50,554 bases of DNA from Xenorhabdus griffiniae (GTDB lineage: Bacteria; Pseudomonadota; Gammaproteobacteria; Enterobacterales; Enterobacteriaceae), in the NCBI RefSeq assembly GCF_001028135.1, contig NZ_LDNM01000041.1, positions 1-50,554 on the forward strand, given 5' to 3'. The notes beneath the pieces are model-generated. The model was not told the DNA's origin. It ran no database searches and saw only the letters and a program-made list of their open reading frames with translations. Each line of letters begins with the position of its first letter. Positions within the stretch are counted from its first letter, which is position 1. A program made the translations under genes and the position numbers. This document shows positions 1 through 8,013 of the stretch, one piece after another.

Positions 1-1559
1 TGGCACCGCTGGATGTCTTTACCCAGTTGGGGCTGAAAGCGTTTGAAGAATTAAAAGCCAGCCTCGCCTTCTTTGCTGATTTGGGTGTTCAGGCGCTGGA
101 CAAATTAAAATCCAGTCTGGATATATTTACCCAGATTGGAGTTCAGGGACTGGAAGAATTAAGAGCCAATCTGAATAGATTTGCGCAGGTGGGGATTCAG
201 GCCATGGAGAATTTAAGAGATGGTTTGAAGGCATTTGCACAATTTGGAACCGAGGCTTTGGAAGCGCTAAGAGCCGCCATGGACTTTTTTGGTAAAACCG
301 GAAACAAGGTTTTTGGTTCACTTAATGATGGCGCTGATTTGCTGTCTAATAAAGGAGGTAAAGATACCTTTGGAGGACAACGAAAAGGTTTGGGGGTATT
401 AGGGAATATCGGTCAAAAGGTTTTTGGCGTTTTAGGTAATGGAATAAATATTCTGGCAAGTGTTGGTGTAAAAGGCCTGTCTTTTTTAAGTAGTGCTTTT
501 AGTGTATTAGGTAAAGCAATGCTGTTTATTGGCCGAGCTATGATGGCGAACCCCATTCTTGCTATTATCGGCGTTATCGCAATGGCTGCTATTTATATTT
601 GGCAGAATTGGGAAACATTAGGACCCAAATTCACTGCTTTGTGGGAAAACATCAAAAATGTTTGTAGCAATGCATGGCAGGGAATTAAAGACAGAGTCAG
701 TGCTGCTTGGGAAGGTATTAAGAGTTATTTCATGGATGGGGGATTAATTGGTCTTATTTACCAAAATTGGGACACGATTAAAAAAAGCACTTTAGAAGCC
801 TGGGAATCCGTTAAAGCTAAAATAGGTGAAGTTTGGGAGTCCGTTAAACAGAATACATTGGAAATTTGGGAGAGCGTTAAAAAATCAATTTCAGATAGAT
901 GGAATGAAATTGTTGCTGATGTTCAGGCTATTCCTGAAAAATTAAAACAGGCTGGTTCGAATATGATCGACAGTTTGTTATCTGGTATTCAAGAAAAATG
1001 GGAGAACCTGAAAAATAAATTTGCCTCTATTACTGATTGGTTTAAATCGTGGTGGTCTGATGATGAGAAAAAAGAGGTCACGTTAAAAAAATCAGAGGAA
1101 GTTACCAAGAGCGAAACAGCTAAACAGGCGAAGCAGATTGCTCAATACGATACAGGCGGGAATATTCCGGCTGGAGAATTCGGCATCGCAGGTGAGCGTG
1201 GCCCTGAAATTATCAGAGGGCCGGCAAGTGTGATCAGTCGGAGAAATACAGCGAAATATGCTGCCGCTGGTGTTGCTCTTAGCACAATGTCACTACCGGT
1301 TGTGGCGCAGGATGCACCATTCCACGCGCAGAGTTTACCTGCTCACGCTTATGAGGAAGTGCAGGCGAAACGGGAGCGGAGTCAGCCACAGCAATACAGT
1401 GGCGCAGCACCGCAATATAACATCTATGTCTATGGCTCCCAGGGACAATCCGCGCAGGATATTGCCCGTATGGTCAGGCAGGAATTGGAACAAAGGGAAC
1501 GCATACAACAGGCTCGTACGCGTAGCTCATTTTCAGACAGAGGAGAAGATTTCTCATGA
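1..1559 (+). CDS. T: P2-type phage tail tape measure protein (gpT-like), 5' truncated
   Basis: The frame is open to the left edge of the window, so the gene begins outside; about 518 residues of the C-terminal part are visible. In tailed phages this protein sets tail length and sits inside the tail tube. The visible part starts with 18-residue amphipathic repeats, followed by a glycine-rich stretch, a hydrophobic segment near nt 520-600, and tryptophan-rich coiled-coil-like repeats of the type W-E-S-V-K near nt 790-890. The C-terminus carries the G-E-x-G-P-E-I-I-R-G-P pattern I associate with P2-like tape measures. Its stop overlaps the start of U (ATGA), as expected in the P2 late operon. 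It could belong to a prophage or to a phage-tail bacteriocin (xenorhabdicin-type) cluster; the window does not decide this. Confidence 0.88.
   Translation, partial: APLDVFTQLGLKAFEELKASLAFFADLGVQALDKLKSSLDIFTQIGVQGLEELRANLNRFAQVGIQAMENLRDGLKAFAQFGTEALEALRAAMDFFGKTGNKVFGSLNDGADLLSNKGGKDTFGGQRKGLGVLGNIGQKVFGVLGNGINILASVGVKGLSFLSSAFSVLGKAMLFIGRAMMANPILAIIGVIAMAAIYIWQNWETLGPKFTALWENIKNVCSNAWQGIKDRVSAAWEGIKSYFMDGGLIGLIYQNWDTIKKSTLEAWESVKAKIGEVWESVKQNTLEIWESVKKSISDRWNEIVADVQAIPEKLKQAGSNMIDSLLSGIQEKWENLKNKFASITDWFKSWWSDDEKKEVTLKKSEEVTKSETAKQAKQIAQYDTGGNIPAGEFGIAGERGPEIIRGPASVISRRNTAKYAAAGVALSTMSLPVVAQDAPFHAQSLPAHAYEEVQAKRERSQPQQYSGAAPQYNIYVYGSQGQSAQDIARMVRQELEQRERIQQARTRSSFSDRGEDFS
3..326 (+). repeat. 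Six tandem 54-bp (18-residue) repeats in the tape measure gene
   Basis: Reading in frame from nt 3 gives six consecutive 18-residue units, at 3-56, 57-110, 111-164, 165-218, 219-272 and 273-326. Each follows the pattern L-x-x-F-x-x-x-G-x-x-A/G-x-x-x-L-K/R. Unit six is the most diverged. The array may continue left of the window. In-frame repeats in this gene would change tail length by a fixed step if units were gained or lost. Confidence 0.85.
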
Positions 1560-2062
1560 TGGCTGCACTTGGTTTATTTGTTTTTATGCTGAAAACAACG
1601 CCCTATCAGACTTTTCAATATAAACAGAGTTGGCGACATGCCTTTAACAGCCGCGTGGGAGCGCGGCCTGCATGGCAGTTTGTCGGTTCAGACAATGATA
1701 CGATCACGCTATCAGGGGAGCTTTATCCTGAACTGACAGGGGGTTCACTTTCATTAACCGCATTGAAATTGATGGCTGATAGTGGCAAGGCGTGGTCTTT
1801 TATTGATGGCAGTGGTGCCATTTACGGTATGTTCGTTATCGAAAGCATTGATGAGACAAAAACAGAATTTATGTCAGGCGGTGCGGCCAGAAAAATCAGT
1901 TTTACGCTGACTTTGCGACGTGTTGACAATAATTTGTTTGAAATGTTGGGCGATTTGCAGGATCAGCTTTCTGATATCAAGAAAGATTTACCTAATTTGC
2001 CAAAGAAACTTTCTGCATCCAAAGATGATGTTGTGGGTAAAGTCAAGGAAGTGTTCTCATGA
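1556..2062 (+). CDS. U: P2-type phage tail protein gpU
   Basis: This 168-residue protein resembles P2 gpU, a tail protein made between T and D. It has the family opening (short hydrophobic strand with F-V-F-M-L, then Q-T-F-Q-Y and S-W-R-H), the middle D-N-D-T-I-T-L-S-G-x-L-Y-P-E block, and the I-D-G-S-G segment near residue 83. P2 gpU is about 160 residues, so the length fits. The start overlaps the T stop and the stop overlaps the D start, both as ATGA, indicating translational coupling. A second ATG follows directly at 1559 and could be used instead. No separate gpX-sized gene lies between U and D, whereas P2 has one. Confidence 0.88.
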   Translation: MMAALGLFVFMLKTTPYQTFQYKQSWRHAFNSRVGARPAWQFVGSDNDTITLSGELYPELTGGSLSLTALKLMADSGKAWSFIDGSGAIYGMFVIESIDETKTEFMSGGAARKISFTLTLRRVDNNLFEMLGDLQDQLSDIKKDLPNLPKKLSASKDDVVGKVKEVFS

Positions 2063-3522
2063 TTGATTCTGAAAAGTGGATACCCGACACGGATTGGGTT
2101 CCTCAATTTGATTTGGTCACTGGAAAAACCAGTAAGCCTGCTTTTCGGCTGGAAATCAACAACCAGGATATCAGTGGAAAGATTCAATCACGCCTGATGT
2201 CATTAACATTGACGGATAATCGTGGTTTGGAATCAGACCAGCTCGATATTGAGTTGGATGATGCGGACGGAATGCTGAAGCTGCCTCGTCGTGGCGATAT
2301 TCTTATCTTAGAACTGGGGTGGCATGGCCACTCCTTAACACCGAAAGGAAAATTTGTTGTTGATGAAATTGAACATAGTGGTGCGCCCGATCGATTAACC
2401 ATTCGTGCCCGCAGTGCAGATTTTCGTGGTGATCTGAATACGAAAAAGGAAATTTCTTACCATAAATGCACGCTAGGCAGTATTGTCAGTACCATTGCTG
2501 CCCGAAATAAATTGGCATTTAAGATAAGCTCAGAGTTGGAAAATATCTCTGTGCATATCGATCAAACCAATGAATCTGACATGAGCTTTTTGACTCGACT
2601 GGCAAAACAAGAAGGTGCAATCGCTTCAGTCAAAAATGGCGAATTATTGTTTGTTCAGCAAGGGCAGAATAAAACAGTGAGTGGTCAGAATATTCAGACT
2701 GTGCTGATCACGCGTCAGTCAGGGGATAGTCACAGATTTTCTCTGTCCGATCGTGAGGTCTATACTGGTGTTGTTGCCCAATGGATGGATACACGTACAG
2801 CAACTAAACAGACGGTTAAACTGAGGCGAAAGGAATCAGAGGAAGGAAAAGCTGAACTTGTCGTTGAATATGAAAGTAGTCGCCAATCATCAGGCAAAAG
2901 TTCTTCTCAAACAGACAAAAAAACCACTAGAAAAGAGGCGGCTTCTTCCGGGAAAAAGCAACCACAATCCTCTAAAAAAGACAAAGATCTTAAACCTAAA
3001 CCACCTGCACCTGGCAAAGTTAATTTGGCGAAGAAAAAACCAAAAACGAAAGGTCGTGGTAAGCCAGCTTATATTAAAAAGGGGAGTAAAAAGAAAAGCA
3101 AAAACAAAGGTAACGGCAGTATCGAGATAGAAGCAAATTACGATATTGCAGCAAGCTCATCTTATGAAGAACAGCGTGAATCAACGGTTGAACACCATCA
3201 AACGACGACGGTACAGCAAGAATCTGCAAGCTATTTGGTGGGAACTCAGGAGAATACTCTGGCGCTTTCACGTATTTATTCTGACAAAGAAAGTGCAGAG
3301 CGTGCCGCTATCGCTGCTTGGAAAAAAATACAACGAGGTGCTGCGCAGTTCTCTATCACATTAGCATTGGGGCGTGCTGATATTTATCCTGAAATGCCTA
3401 TCCAGTTAGAAGGGTTTAAGCCAGAAATTGATGGAACTGACTGGACCTTGGTCAAAGTCACTCATACGCTCAATGACAGTGGTTTTACGACATCATTAGA
3501 TCTCGAAATAAAAAGCGACTAA
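2059..3522 (+). CDS. D: P2-type late control protein gpD with a lysine-rich insert
   Basis: The protein has 487 residues; P2 gpD is about 387. In contractile tails gpD is the hub component joining tube and spike (VgrG N-terminal-like fold). Residues 1-255 show the family body (F-R-L-E-I-N-N near 30, R-R-G-D near 77, K-G-K-F-V-V-D-E near 96, S-F-L-T-R-L-A-K-Q-E-G near 176). Residues 385-487 hold the C-terminal domain with A-L-G-R-A-D-I-Y-P. Between them, about residues 279-352 (nt 2893-3114) are a lysine, serine and proline-rich low-complexity stretch that accounts for most of the extra length. The gene is translationally coupled to U. The reading frame is intact, so the insert looks tolerated rather than a sign of decay. 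Confidence 0.88.
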   Translation: MIDSEKWIPDTDWVPQFDLVTGKTSKPAFRLEINNQDISGKIQSRLMSLTLTDNRGLESDQLDIELDDADGMLKLPRRGDILILELGWHGHSLTPKGKFVVDEIEHSGAPDRLTIRARSADFRGDLNTKKEISYHKCTLGSIVSTIAARNKLAFKISSELENISVHIDQTNESDMSFLTRLAKQEGAIASVKNGELLFVQQGQNKTVSGQNIQTVLITRQSGDSHRFSLSDREVYTGVVAQWMDTRTATKQTVKLRRKESEEGKAELVVEYESSRQSSGKSSSQTDKKTTRKEAASSGKKQPQSSKKDKDLKPKPPAPGKVNLAKKKPKTKGRGKPAYIKKGSKKKSKNKGNGSIEIEANYDIAASSSYEEQRESTVEHHQTTTVQQESASYLVGTQENTLALSRIYSDKESAERAAIAAWKKIQRGAAQFSITLALGRADIYPEMPIQLEGFKPEIDGTDWTLVKVTHTLNDSGFTTSLDLEIKSD

Positions 3523-3538
3523 TTTGAAATGAGTACTT

Positions 3539-3611
3539 GATCTCGATATGAGATCTTTGATATATTATTCACCAGACGAGACGGTGTTATTTCAAGACAG
3601 TTATTTCAAGA
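3539..3611 (+). promoter_or_regulatory. Palindrome and direct repeats in the ogr leader
   Basis: The 114-bp gap between D and ogr holds a GATCTC-N5-GAGATC inverted repeat (3539-3555) and two copies of TTATTTCAAGA at 3587-3597 and 3601-3611 (14-bp period). These could be an operator or promoter region for ogr. The role is inferred only from position and symmetry. Confidence 0.3.
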
Positions 3612-3636
3612 TAACGATTTCAGAAAGGTGAACAAT

Positions 3637-3873
3637 ATGATTAAGTGTCCTCTGTGTGATCAATCAGCACATACACGTAGCAGCTTTGAGCATTCGAGCC
3701 AAACAAAGGAGCGCTATAACCAATGTCAGAATATCAATTGTGGGGCAACGTTCGTCAGCCATGAAACCTTTGTCCGTTTCATTTCTAAGCCAGGTGAAGT
3801 CCAGAATGTGACGCCACATCCAAGGGCAAAAACCAAGAGACAACCTCGCCAGAAAGCAGCTGCCGTACAATAA
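3637..3873 (+). CDS. ogr: Ogr/Delta-type zinc-finger late transcription activator
   Basis: This 78-residue protein belongs to the P2 Ogr / P4 Delta family, small zinc-binding activators of phage late promoters. It carries C-P-L-C near residue 4 and C-Q-N-I-N-C near residue 30, giving the CX2C...CX4C zinc ligand set. It also has the family segment T-K-E-R-Y-x-Q-C-Q-N and the K-P-G-E-V motif. The tail is basic. The ATG at 3637 is preferred over an upstream GTG at 3628 because AGAAAGG lies just upstream at proper distance and homologues start M-x-x-C-P-L-C. It is the last gene of the phage module, as in P2, and two hairpin terminators follow. Confidence 0.9.
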   Translation: MIKCPLCDQSAHTRSSFEHSSQTKERYNQCQNINCGATFVSHETFVRFISKPGEVQNVTPHPRAKTKRQPRQKAAAVQ

Positions 3874-3904
3874 ATAACGAAAAAATTATTGCTCCAGTTT
3901 TTTT

Positions 3905-3930
3905 GCCACCGTTATGGTGGCTTTTTTTTT
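3905..3930 (+). terminator. Intrinsic terminator after ogr
   Basis: GCCACC-GTTAT-GGTGGC is followed by nine T residues; a classical rho-independent terminator 31 bp after the ogr stop. Confidence 0.9.
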
Positions 3931-3947
3931 GATGCTGGACTGAAGGG

Positions 3948-3969
3948 GTTCTCTATTCGAGAACTTTTT
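3948..3969 (+). terminator. Second hairpin with T run after ogr
   Basis: GTTCTC-TATTC-GAGAAC followed by TTTTT. A further TGACGCC/GGCGTCA inverted repeat lies at 3971-4001. Together they separate the phage module from ydcH; the region could also hold the attachment junction, but no duplicated att core can be seen from one side. Confidence 0.6.
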
Positions 3970-4016
3970 GTGACGCCCACTCGTCAACAAAGTAGGCGTC
4001 AAAACCATTTAGCTGT

Positions 4017-4241
4017 TTATTTCTGGTTCTGATATTGTTCCTGCAAAATCCTTTGCATTTCATCTTTGATGTGTAGTTTTTCTTTTTTCAGGCGCACAAC
4101 TTTATCGTTGTAACCTGCACCATTTGGGCCTTCAAGTTGGGCTATCTCGTGGTCAAGTCGGTTATGTTTTTCAAACAGGGATTGGAAGCGGGGATGAGAC
4201 TCTTTCAGGTTGGATACTAAATCACGATATTCTGGAAACAT
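4017..4241 (-). CDS. ydcH: YdcH family (DUF465) small protein
   Basis: The 74-residue product matches E. coli YdcH in length and sequence pattern: it begins M-F-P-E-Y-R-D-L, has H-x-R-F-x-S-L-F near residue 16, N-R-L-D-H-E-I-A near 27 and the lysine-rich helix L-K-K-E-K-L-x-I-K-D-E-M near 53. It is predicted to be an all-helical coiled-coil protein; the family's function is not firmly known. The reading frame is open further upstream, but the start at 4241 is chosen because AGGAGG lies directly before it and because homologues begin M-F-P-E-Y-R. Confidence 0.9.
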   Translation of the reverse strand: MFPEYRDLVSNLKESHPRFQSLFEKHNRLDHEIAQLEGPNGAGYNDKVVRLKKEKLHIKDEMQRILQEQYQNQK

Positions 4242-4510
4242 AAAACCTCCTATACGAAATTCACTACCACACTCAATGAGAGTGTAGCAGGTCATTTTAA
4301 TATCAGATTTGAGAAATATCACATAAAAAAGAACTGGTAGAACCTGTTCATCTGATTGGTGATTAATAAAAATTAACATTGATTATGAGTAATAGATTTT
4401 CTCTTATTTGATGCCTTTAAGAATCAGTGCCTTGCCAAAAAACATAATTTACCCCAATTTTTTTGTTGTTATTATCTAGTCTCCTTTTTAAACATATTCA
4501 GAGGTAATAT

Positions 4511-4987
4511 ATGAAAAAATATCTATTTCCTTTAGCTGCATTGATGGTATCAACTTCGGTTTTTGCCGACAAAAAACTGGAAGATATCGCCCCTTATCCT
4601 GCGCCTTCTGAGAAAATGGCTCGTAGCGTGATTGAATTGCCTCAGAAAGAACATGAAAACGGCTATATAGTTGAGTTGGTGATTGGCAAAGATATGAAAG
4701 TGGATTGTAATCATCACTGGTTTGGCGGTCAGTTGGAGACTAAAACGCTGGAGGGTTGGGGATATGACTATTATGTGCTAAATAATGTGACGGGTCCCGC
4801 TTCAACAAAAATGGCTTGTCCAAATGAAGAAGAAACAGTGCGTTTTGTTCAGGTTCAGTTAGGTAAGGATGCTTTTATCCGTTATAACAGCAAATTACCT
4901 ATCGTAGTATATACGCCAAAATCGTTGACCGTTAAATATCGTATTTGGCAAGCCTCGGATGAGGTAAAAAAAGCAGTTATCAAATAA
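4511..4987 (+). CDS. eco: Ecotin, periplasmic serine protease inhibitor
   Basis: This 158-residue precursor has a signal peptide (cleavage probably after S-V-F-A at residue 19) and the ecotin fold signatures: E-D-I-A-P-Y-P near 24, V-D-C-N near 64, L-E-G-W-G-Y-D-Y-Y-V near 80, and N-S-K-L-P-I-V-V-Y-T-P near 126. Ecotin dimers inhibit trypsin-fold serine proteases in the periplasm and protect bacteria from host proteases. Cys66 and Cys103 correspond to the conserved disulfide. Aligned to the E. coli reactive loop (S-T-M-M-A-C), this protein reads S-T-K-M-A-C, placing Lys100 at P1 where E. coli has Met. The gene has its own upstream region and a terminator. Confidence 0.95.
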   Translation: MKKYLFPLAALMVSTSVFADKKLEDIAPYPAPSEKMARSVIELPQKEHENGYIVELVIGKDMKVDCNHHWFGGQLETKTLEGWGYDYYVLNNVTGPASTKMACPNEEETVRFVQVQLGKDAFIRYNSKLPIVVYTPKSLTVKYRIWQASDEVKKAVIK

Positions 4988-5007
4988 ATTTTTTGATTAA
5001 CTAAAAT

Positions 5008-5048
5008 AAACAACCTGGGTTGTTATATTAAACTCAGGTTGTTTAAAA
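5008..5048. terminator. Terminator after eco
   Basis: A long 14-bp inverted repeat, AAACAACCTGGGTT and AACTCAGGTTGTTT (one mismatched position), lies 20 bp after the eco stop. The flanks are A/T runs, so it may act in both directions. Confidence 0.75.
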
Positions 5049-5083
5049 ATGCATTTCTTCGTTGCTTATTGTTAATGTAACAA

Positions 5084-5188
5084 TATACCAATTCAATTTC
5101 AGGATGCGTGTTATATTTCCCTGCTGCACGGGGAAATATAAGGCCTTGCGTCGTCTGGCGGATTGCAACTTGAAGTTTATCGAGTATA
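5084..5188 (+). mobile_element. 105-bp palindromic repeat element (MITE-like), copy 1
   Basis: This intergenic segment upstream of aqpZ is the reverse complement of 17258-17362, has the same 105-bp length and matches over most positions. Its centre is TTATATTTCCC...GGGAAATATAA, and the ends share a TATA-CCC/TATA and ACTTCAAG-type terminal inverted repeat with some decay. A 60-codon open frame across it is only a by-product. Such short non-coding palindromic elements with matching ends are typical of MITEs mobilised in trans. Confidence 0.82.
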
Positions 5189-5313
5189 AATCGATTTATA
5201 TTGGTTTTTTCTTTATTTTTCTGTCTGTGGTTCCTTGCCCATAATTAAAAACACTAACTAAACTGTTTGTGGATTCTTTTGCATTCATGCAAATCTCATT
5301 GAGGAATCATCGA

Positions 5314-6021
5314 ATGTTTAAAAAGTTATCGGCAGAGTTTTTGGGGACTTTTTGGTTGGTGTTTGGTGGATGTGGTAGTGCTGTTTTAGCTGCGGCATTT
5401 CCACAGCTGGGGATTGGTTTTGTCGGCGTATCTCTGGCTTTTGGTTTAACGGTGGTAACGATGGCCTATGCCGTAGGGCATATTTCAGGAGGGCATTTTA
5501 ATCCGGCGGTAACATTGGGATTGTTCGCTGGCGGGCGTATTTCAGCTAAAGATGTTATTCCTTATATTATTGCCCAGGTCATAGGAGGAATTGCGGCAGC
5601 CGCAGTACTGTACCTTATCGCCAGCGGTAAAAGTGGTTTTGATGCAACGGCAAGTGGTTTTGCATCTAATGGCTATGGTGAACATTCTCCTGGTGGTTTT
5701 TCATTACAAGCTGCAATTATTATTGAATTAGTATTAACCGGTTTTTTCTTGATTGTCATTCTTGGAGCAACAGATAAAAATGCACCAGCAAGTTTTGCAC
5801 CATTGGCTATCGGTTTAGCATTGACACTTATTCACTTAATCAGTATTCCAGTCACAAATACTTCGGTTAACCCGGCAAGAAGTACTGCGGTTGCTATTTT
5901 TCAGGGGACCTGGGCCTTGGAGCAGCTTTGGGTATTTTGGTTGATTCCATTAATTGGCGGTACTATCGGTGGATTGATATACCGGACACTCTTACAGAAA
6001 GATGATTCATCCGTTAATTGA
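5314..6021 (+). CDS. aqpZ: Aquaporin Z water channel
   Basis: This 235-residue inner-membrane protein closely follows E. coli AqpZ. Both NPA boxes are present (H-F-N-P-A-V-T with NPA at 63-65; S-V-N-P-A-R-S with NPA at 186-188). The selectivity-filter residues Phe43, His174, Thr183 and Arg189 sit at the E. coli positions, so it should be a water-selective channel rather than a glycerol facilitator. Six membrane helices and two half-helices can be read. The start at 5314 is preferred to upstream codons because GAGG lies 9 bp before it and homologues begin M-F-K/R-K-L. It is a single-gene unit with its own terminator. Confidence 0.96.
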   Translation: MFKKLSAEFLGTFWLVFGGCGSAVLAAAFPQLGIGFVGVSLAFGLTVVTMAYAVGHISGGHFNPAVTLGLFAGGRISAKDVIPYIIAQVIGGIAAAAVLYLIASGKSGFDATASGFASNGYGEHSPGGFSLQAAIIIELVLTGFFLIVILGATDKNAPASFAPLAIGLALTLIHLISIPVTNTSVNPARSTAVAIFQGTWALEQLWVFWLIPLIGGTIGGLIYRTLLQKDDSSVN

Positions 6022-6040
6022 TATTTCCCTCATTTTGATT

Positions 6041-6067
6041 AAGCCATGTTATAGCATGGCTTTTTTT
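6041..6067 (+). terminator. Terminator after aqpZ
   Basis: AAGCCATG-TTATAG-CATGGCTT running into a T stretch, 20 bp after the aqpZ stop. Confidence 0.9.
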
Positions 6068-6120
6068 ATTCCTTTTTATGGTAGATTTATTCACATTTCA
6101 AGCTCTTCTTAAAAGGAAAA

Positions 6121-6576
6121 ATGATGGAACAAAATATAACATGGGAACGGGGTGAATATTGGATCACAACGGATAAGAGTAAGATCGATATGCATTTCGT
6201 TCATAGTGAATTAACGCAATTATTTTGGGCGCGGGGTGTTGAGTTGGATAAAGTCAAAACTGCAATAGAAAATAGTTTATGCTTTGCATTATTTCATCGT
6301 GATAAATCAATTGGATTTGCAAGATTAGTAACTGATTTTTCAATGTTTTCTTATCTTTCTGATGTGTTTATTATCGATGACTATCAGAAGAAAGGATTAG
6401 GGCGTTGGTTGGTAGAATGTGTTTTACAGCATCCGATTATTCCCTATGTAAAACATGTGATGTTGGTGACTTCTCATGCAGGTTGGCTTTATAAGAAACT
6501 GGGATTTTCACCTGTCGTAGAGCAGGATTTTGTATGGACATTAGACAAAACGAAAATCCCTGGAGTACCTCAATAA
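6121..6576 (+). CDS. GNAT family N-acetyltransferase
   Basis: The 151-residue product has the GNAT fold: a central strand F-A-L-F-H-R-D-K-S-I-G-F-A-R-L-V (about 55-70), a following acidic strand with D-V-F-I-I-D-D-Y, and the acetyl-CoA pyrophosphate-binding motif Q-K-K-G-L-G-R (about 89-95). The C-terminal part has the Y-K-K-L-G-F-S-P pattern seen in these enzymes. The substrate cannot be told from sequence. AAGGA precedes two adjacent in-frame ATGs (6121 and 6124); either may be the start. It is convergent with the MFS gene downstream. Confidence 0.85.
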   Translation: MMEQNITWERGEYWITTDKSKIDMHFVHSELTQLFWARGVELDKVKTAIENSLCFALFHRDKSIGFARLVTDFSMFSYLSDVFIIDDYQKKGLGRWLVECVLQHPIIPYVKHVMLVTSHAGWLYKKLGFSPVVEQDFVWTLDKTKIPGVPQ

Positions 6577-6587
6577 GTGTTAAGAAA

Positions 6588-6626
6588 GCAGGCGGTTCTT
6601 ATTAGTGTTTGGATAATACCGCCTGC
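6588..6626. terminator. GC-rich inverted repeat between convergent genes
   Basis: GCAGGCGGT and ACCGCCTGC form a 9-bp stem with a 21-nt loop between the GNAT and MFS genes. T runs are weak on both sides, so termination is likely but not certain. Confidence 0.5.
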
Positions 6627-6679
6627 GCTGTTTATATCCACTCATTAGAAATAAAAATTCACGCTGAAAATAAATCTCA

Positions 6680-7900
6680 TCATCTATTAGCCGTATTATT
6701 TTCTTTATATAAGGTGAAAATATCAGGTAATAAAGTTGTTAAGCCAATGAAAGCCATCAATGCACCAACCCATAGTGGAGCTTGCAATCCCCAGCCTAAA
6801 TCAATACACAATCCACCAAGAAAAGAGCCGATGACCACACCAAGCGTTATCACGGAGGAGTGAATTGTATTAACCAGTGGGCGACTATTAGCTGTTCGCA
6901 TCACCCGAATGACCATAGCTGGGTTCATCGTTACTCCGACTAATCCGATACCAATTAGGGATAAGGCTGCAAGTGATTTGTTATCAGCAAACAAACCAAA
7001 GAGCAGGAGAAATAGGGTAAGAGAAATTAAGCCGATGGTTAAGACTGTGATTATATGGCGATCTGCGAATTTACCTACCACGATATTGCCCACTATTGTG
7101 GCGATACCATAGAGAATCAGCAAACTGGCGATCATATCATCACTGAAACCCGTTACCTCTTTTAATATTGGTATAAAGTAAGTAAATGCCGCAAAAGTTG
7201 CCCCGATAATCAGCAAGCTGGTGGAAAAAACACACCATAATTTCAGATTTTTTAGTTCTCTTAGTTCCGCACGTAAACTAATAGCAGGGATTTTGGGGAT
7301 AGAGGGAAGGTAAAATATGCTGATAACACTTGCTATTGTGGCTAATACACTGGTTGTCCAAAAACTTTCTCTCCAACCGACATATGTGCCTATTAAGTTA
7401 GCCATGGGTAGCCCTAAGATCGTTCCCAACATAATGCCGGAAAGTACAATAGAAATTGCCCATGCTCGTTGCTGTTCCCTTACGATTTCCACACAGATTG
7501 CCAGTGCAACACCAAAGAAGGCTCCCGAAGCGGCACCAGTGATAATCCTTGCGACCATTAGCATGGGATAGGAATTTGCAAGTGCACCAAGGATTTCACC
7601 GATAATGAAAGTCACGTATAGGCTAATTAATGCTGTTTTGGGGGATGTTTTTAATAATCCCGTAGCGAGAAGTGGGCCACCAAACGCCATGGCTAAAGCA
7701 TATAAGGAAACAAGATAACCAATTTGAGAAATGGATACGCCTAAATCGTAAGCCATAATTGGTACCATTCCCGTCACTTGAAATTCACTAGTCACTATAG
7801 TGAAGATACCGATGGTTAGGATGTAAATGGCCAGAGGAATCGATTTATGCTTTGTCGTAGTATGGCAATTATTCATATTACTAGGGCTTAAGTTTTCCAT
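6680..7900 (-). CDS. MFS transporter, DHA1-type drug/sugar exporter
   Basis: The 406-residue protein has twelve hydrophobic segments and a short hydrophilic N-terminus of about 20 residues. The first helix carries I-F-T-I-V-T-S-E-F, and V-A-R-I-I-T-G-A-A-S-G-A-F-F-G in helix 4 matches motif C-like sequences of the AraJ/SotB/YdhP group of proton-coupled exporters. The central loop S-L-R-A-E-L-R-E-L-K-N-L-K separates two six-helix halves. The gene is divergent from a TetR-type regulator, the usual layout for an exporter repressed by its neighbour and induced by a substrate. The substrate is unknown. Confidence 0.88.
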   Translation of the reverse strand: MENLSPSNMNNCHTTTKHKSIPLAIYILTIGIFTIVTSEFQVTGMVPIMAYDLGVSISQIGYLVSLYALAMAFGGPLLATGLLKTSPKTALISLYVTFIIGEILGALANSYPMLMVARIITGAASGAFFGVALAICVEIVREQQRAWAISIVLSGIMLGTILGLPMANLIGTYVGWRESFWTTSVLATIASVISIFYLPSIPKIPAISLRAELRELKNLKLWCVFSTSLLIIGATFAAFTYFIPILKEVTGFSDDMIASLLILYGIATIVGNIVVGKFADRHIITVLTIGLISLTLFLLLFGLFADNKSLAALSLIGIGLVGVTMNPAMVIRVMRTANSRPLVNTIHSSVITLGVVIGSFLGGLCIDLGWGLQAPLWVGALMAFIGLTTLLPDIFTLYKENNTANR

Positions 7901-7922
7901 AATTAGCGTCTTTTGTTGATCA

Positions 7923-7998
7923 TTTATGTAGTAGGGATTACAAAATTATATGACTTGCGAAAATGGGTCAATATATTTATGTTATAGTTACTACAAAA
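7923..7998. promoter_or_regulatory. Paired repeats between divergent MFS and TetR genes
   Basis: The 113-bp shared intergenic region holds two copies of TTTATGT-N9-TACAAAA, at 7923-7945 and 7976-7998. Each copy has an inner TGT...ACA symmetry. Their position over both presumed promoters makes them candidate operators of the TetR-type regulator; this is inference. Confidence 0.45.
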
Positions 7999-8013
7999 AT
8001 AACAATGGTACAT

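Noticed and set aside
2858-3130. 90-codon lysine-rich open frame inside gpD
   Set aside because: It is the shifted frame of the A-rich insert in D; the D frame itself is intact and recognised.
3931-4016. Prophage attachment site (attR)
   Set aside because: The prophage end should be near here, but with the other end and integrase outside the window no duplicated core can be shown.
5062-5244. 60-codon open frame upstream of aqpZ
   Set aside because: It lies across the MITE-like repeat, has no ribosome binding site and no protein-like composition.
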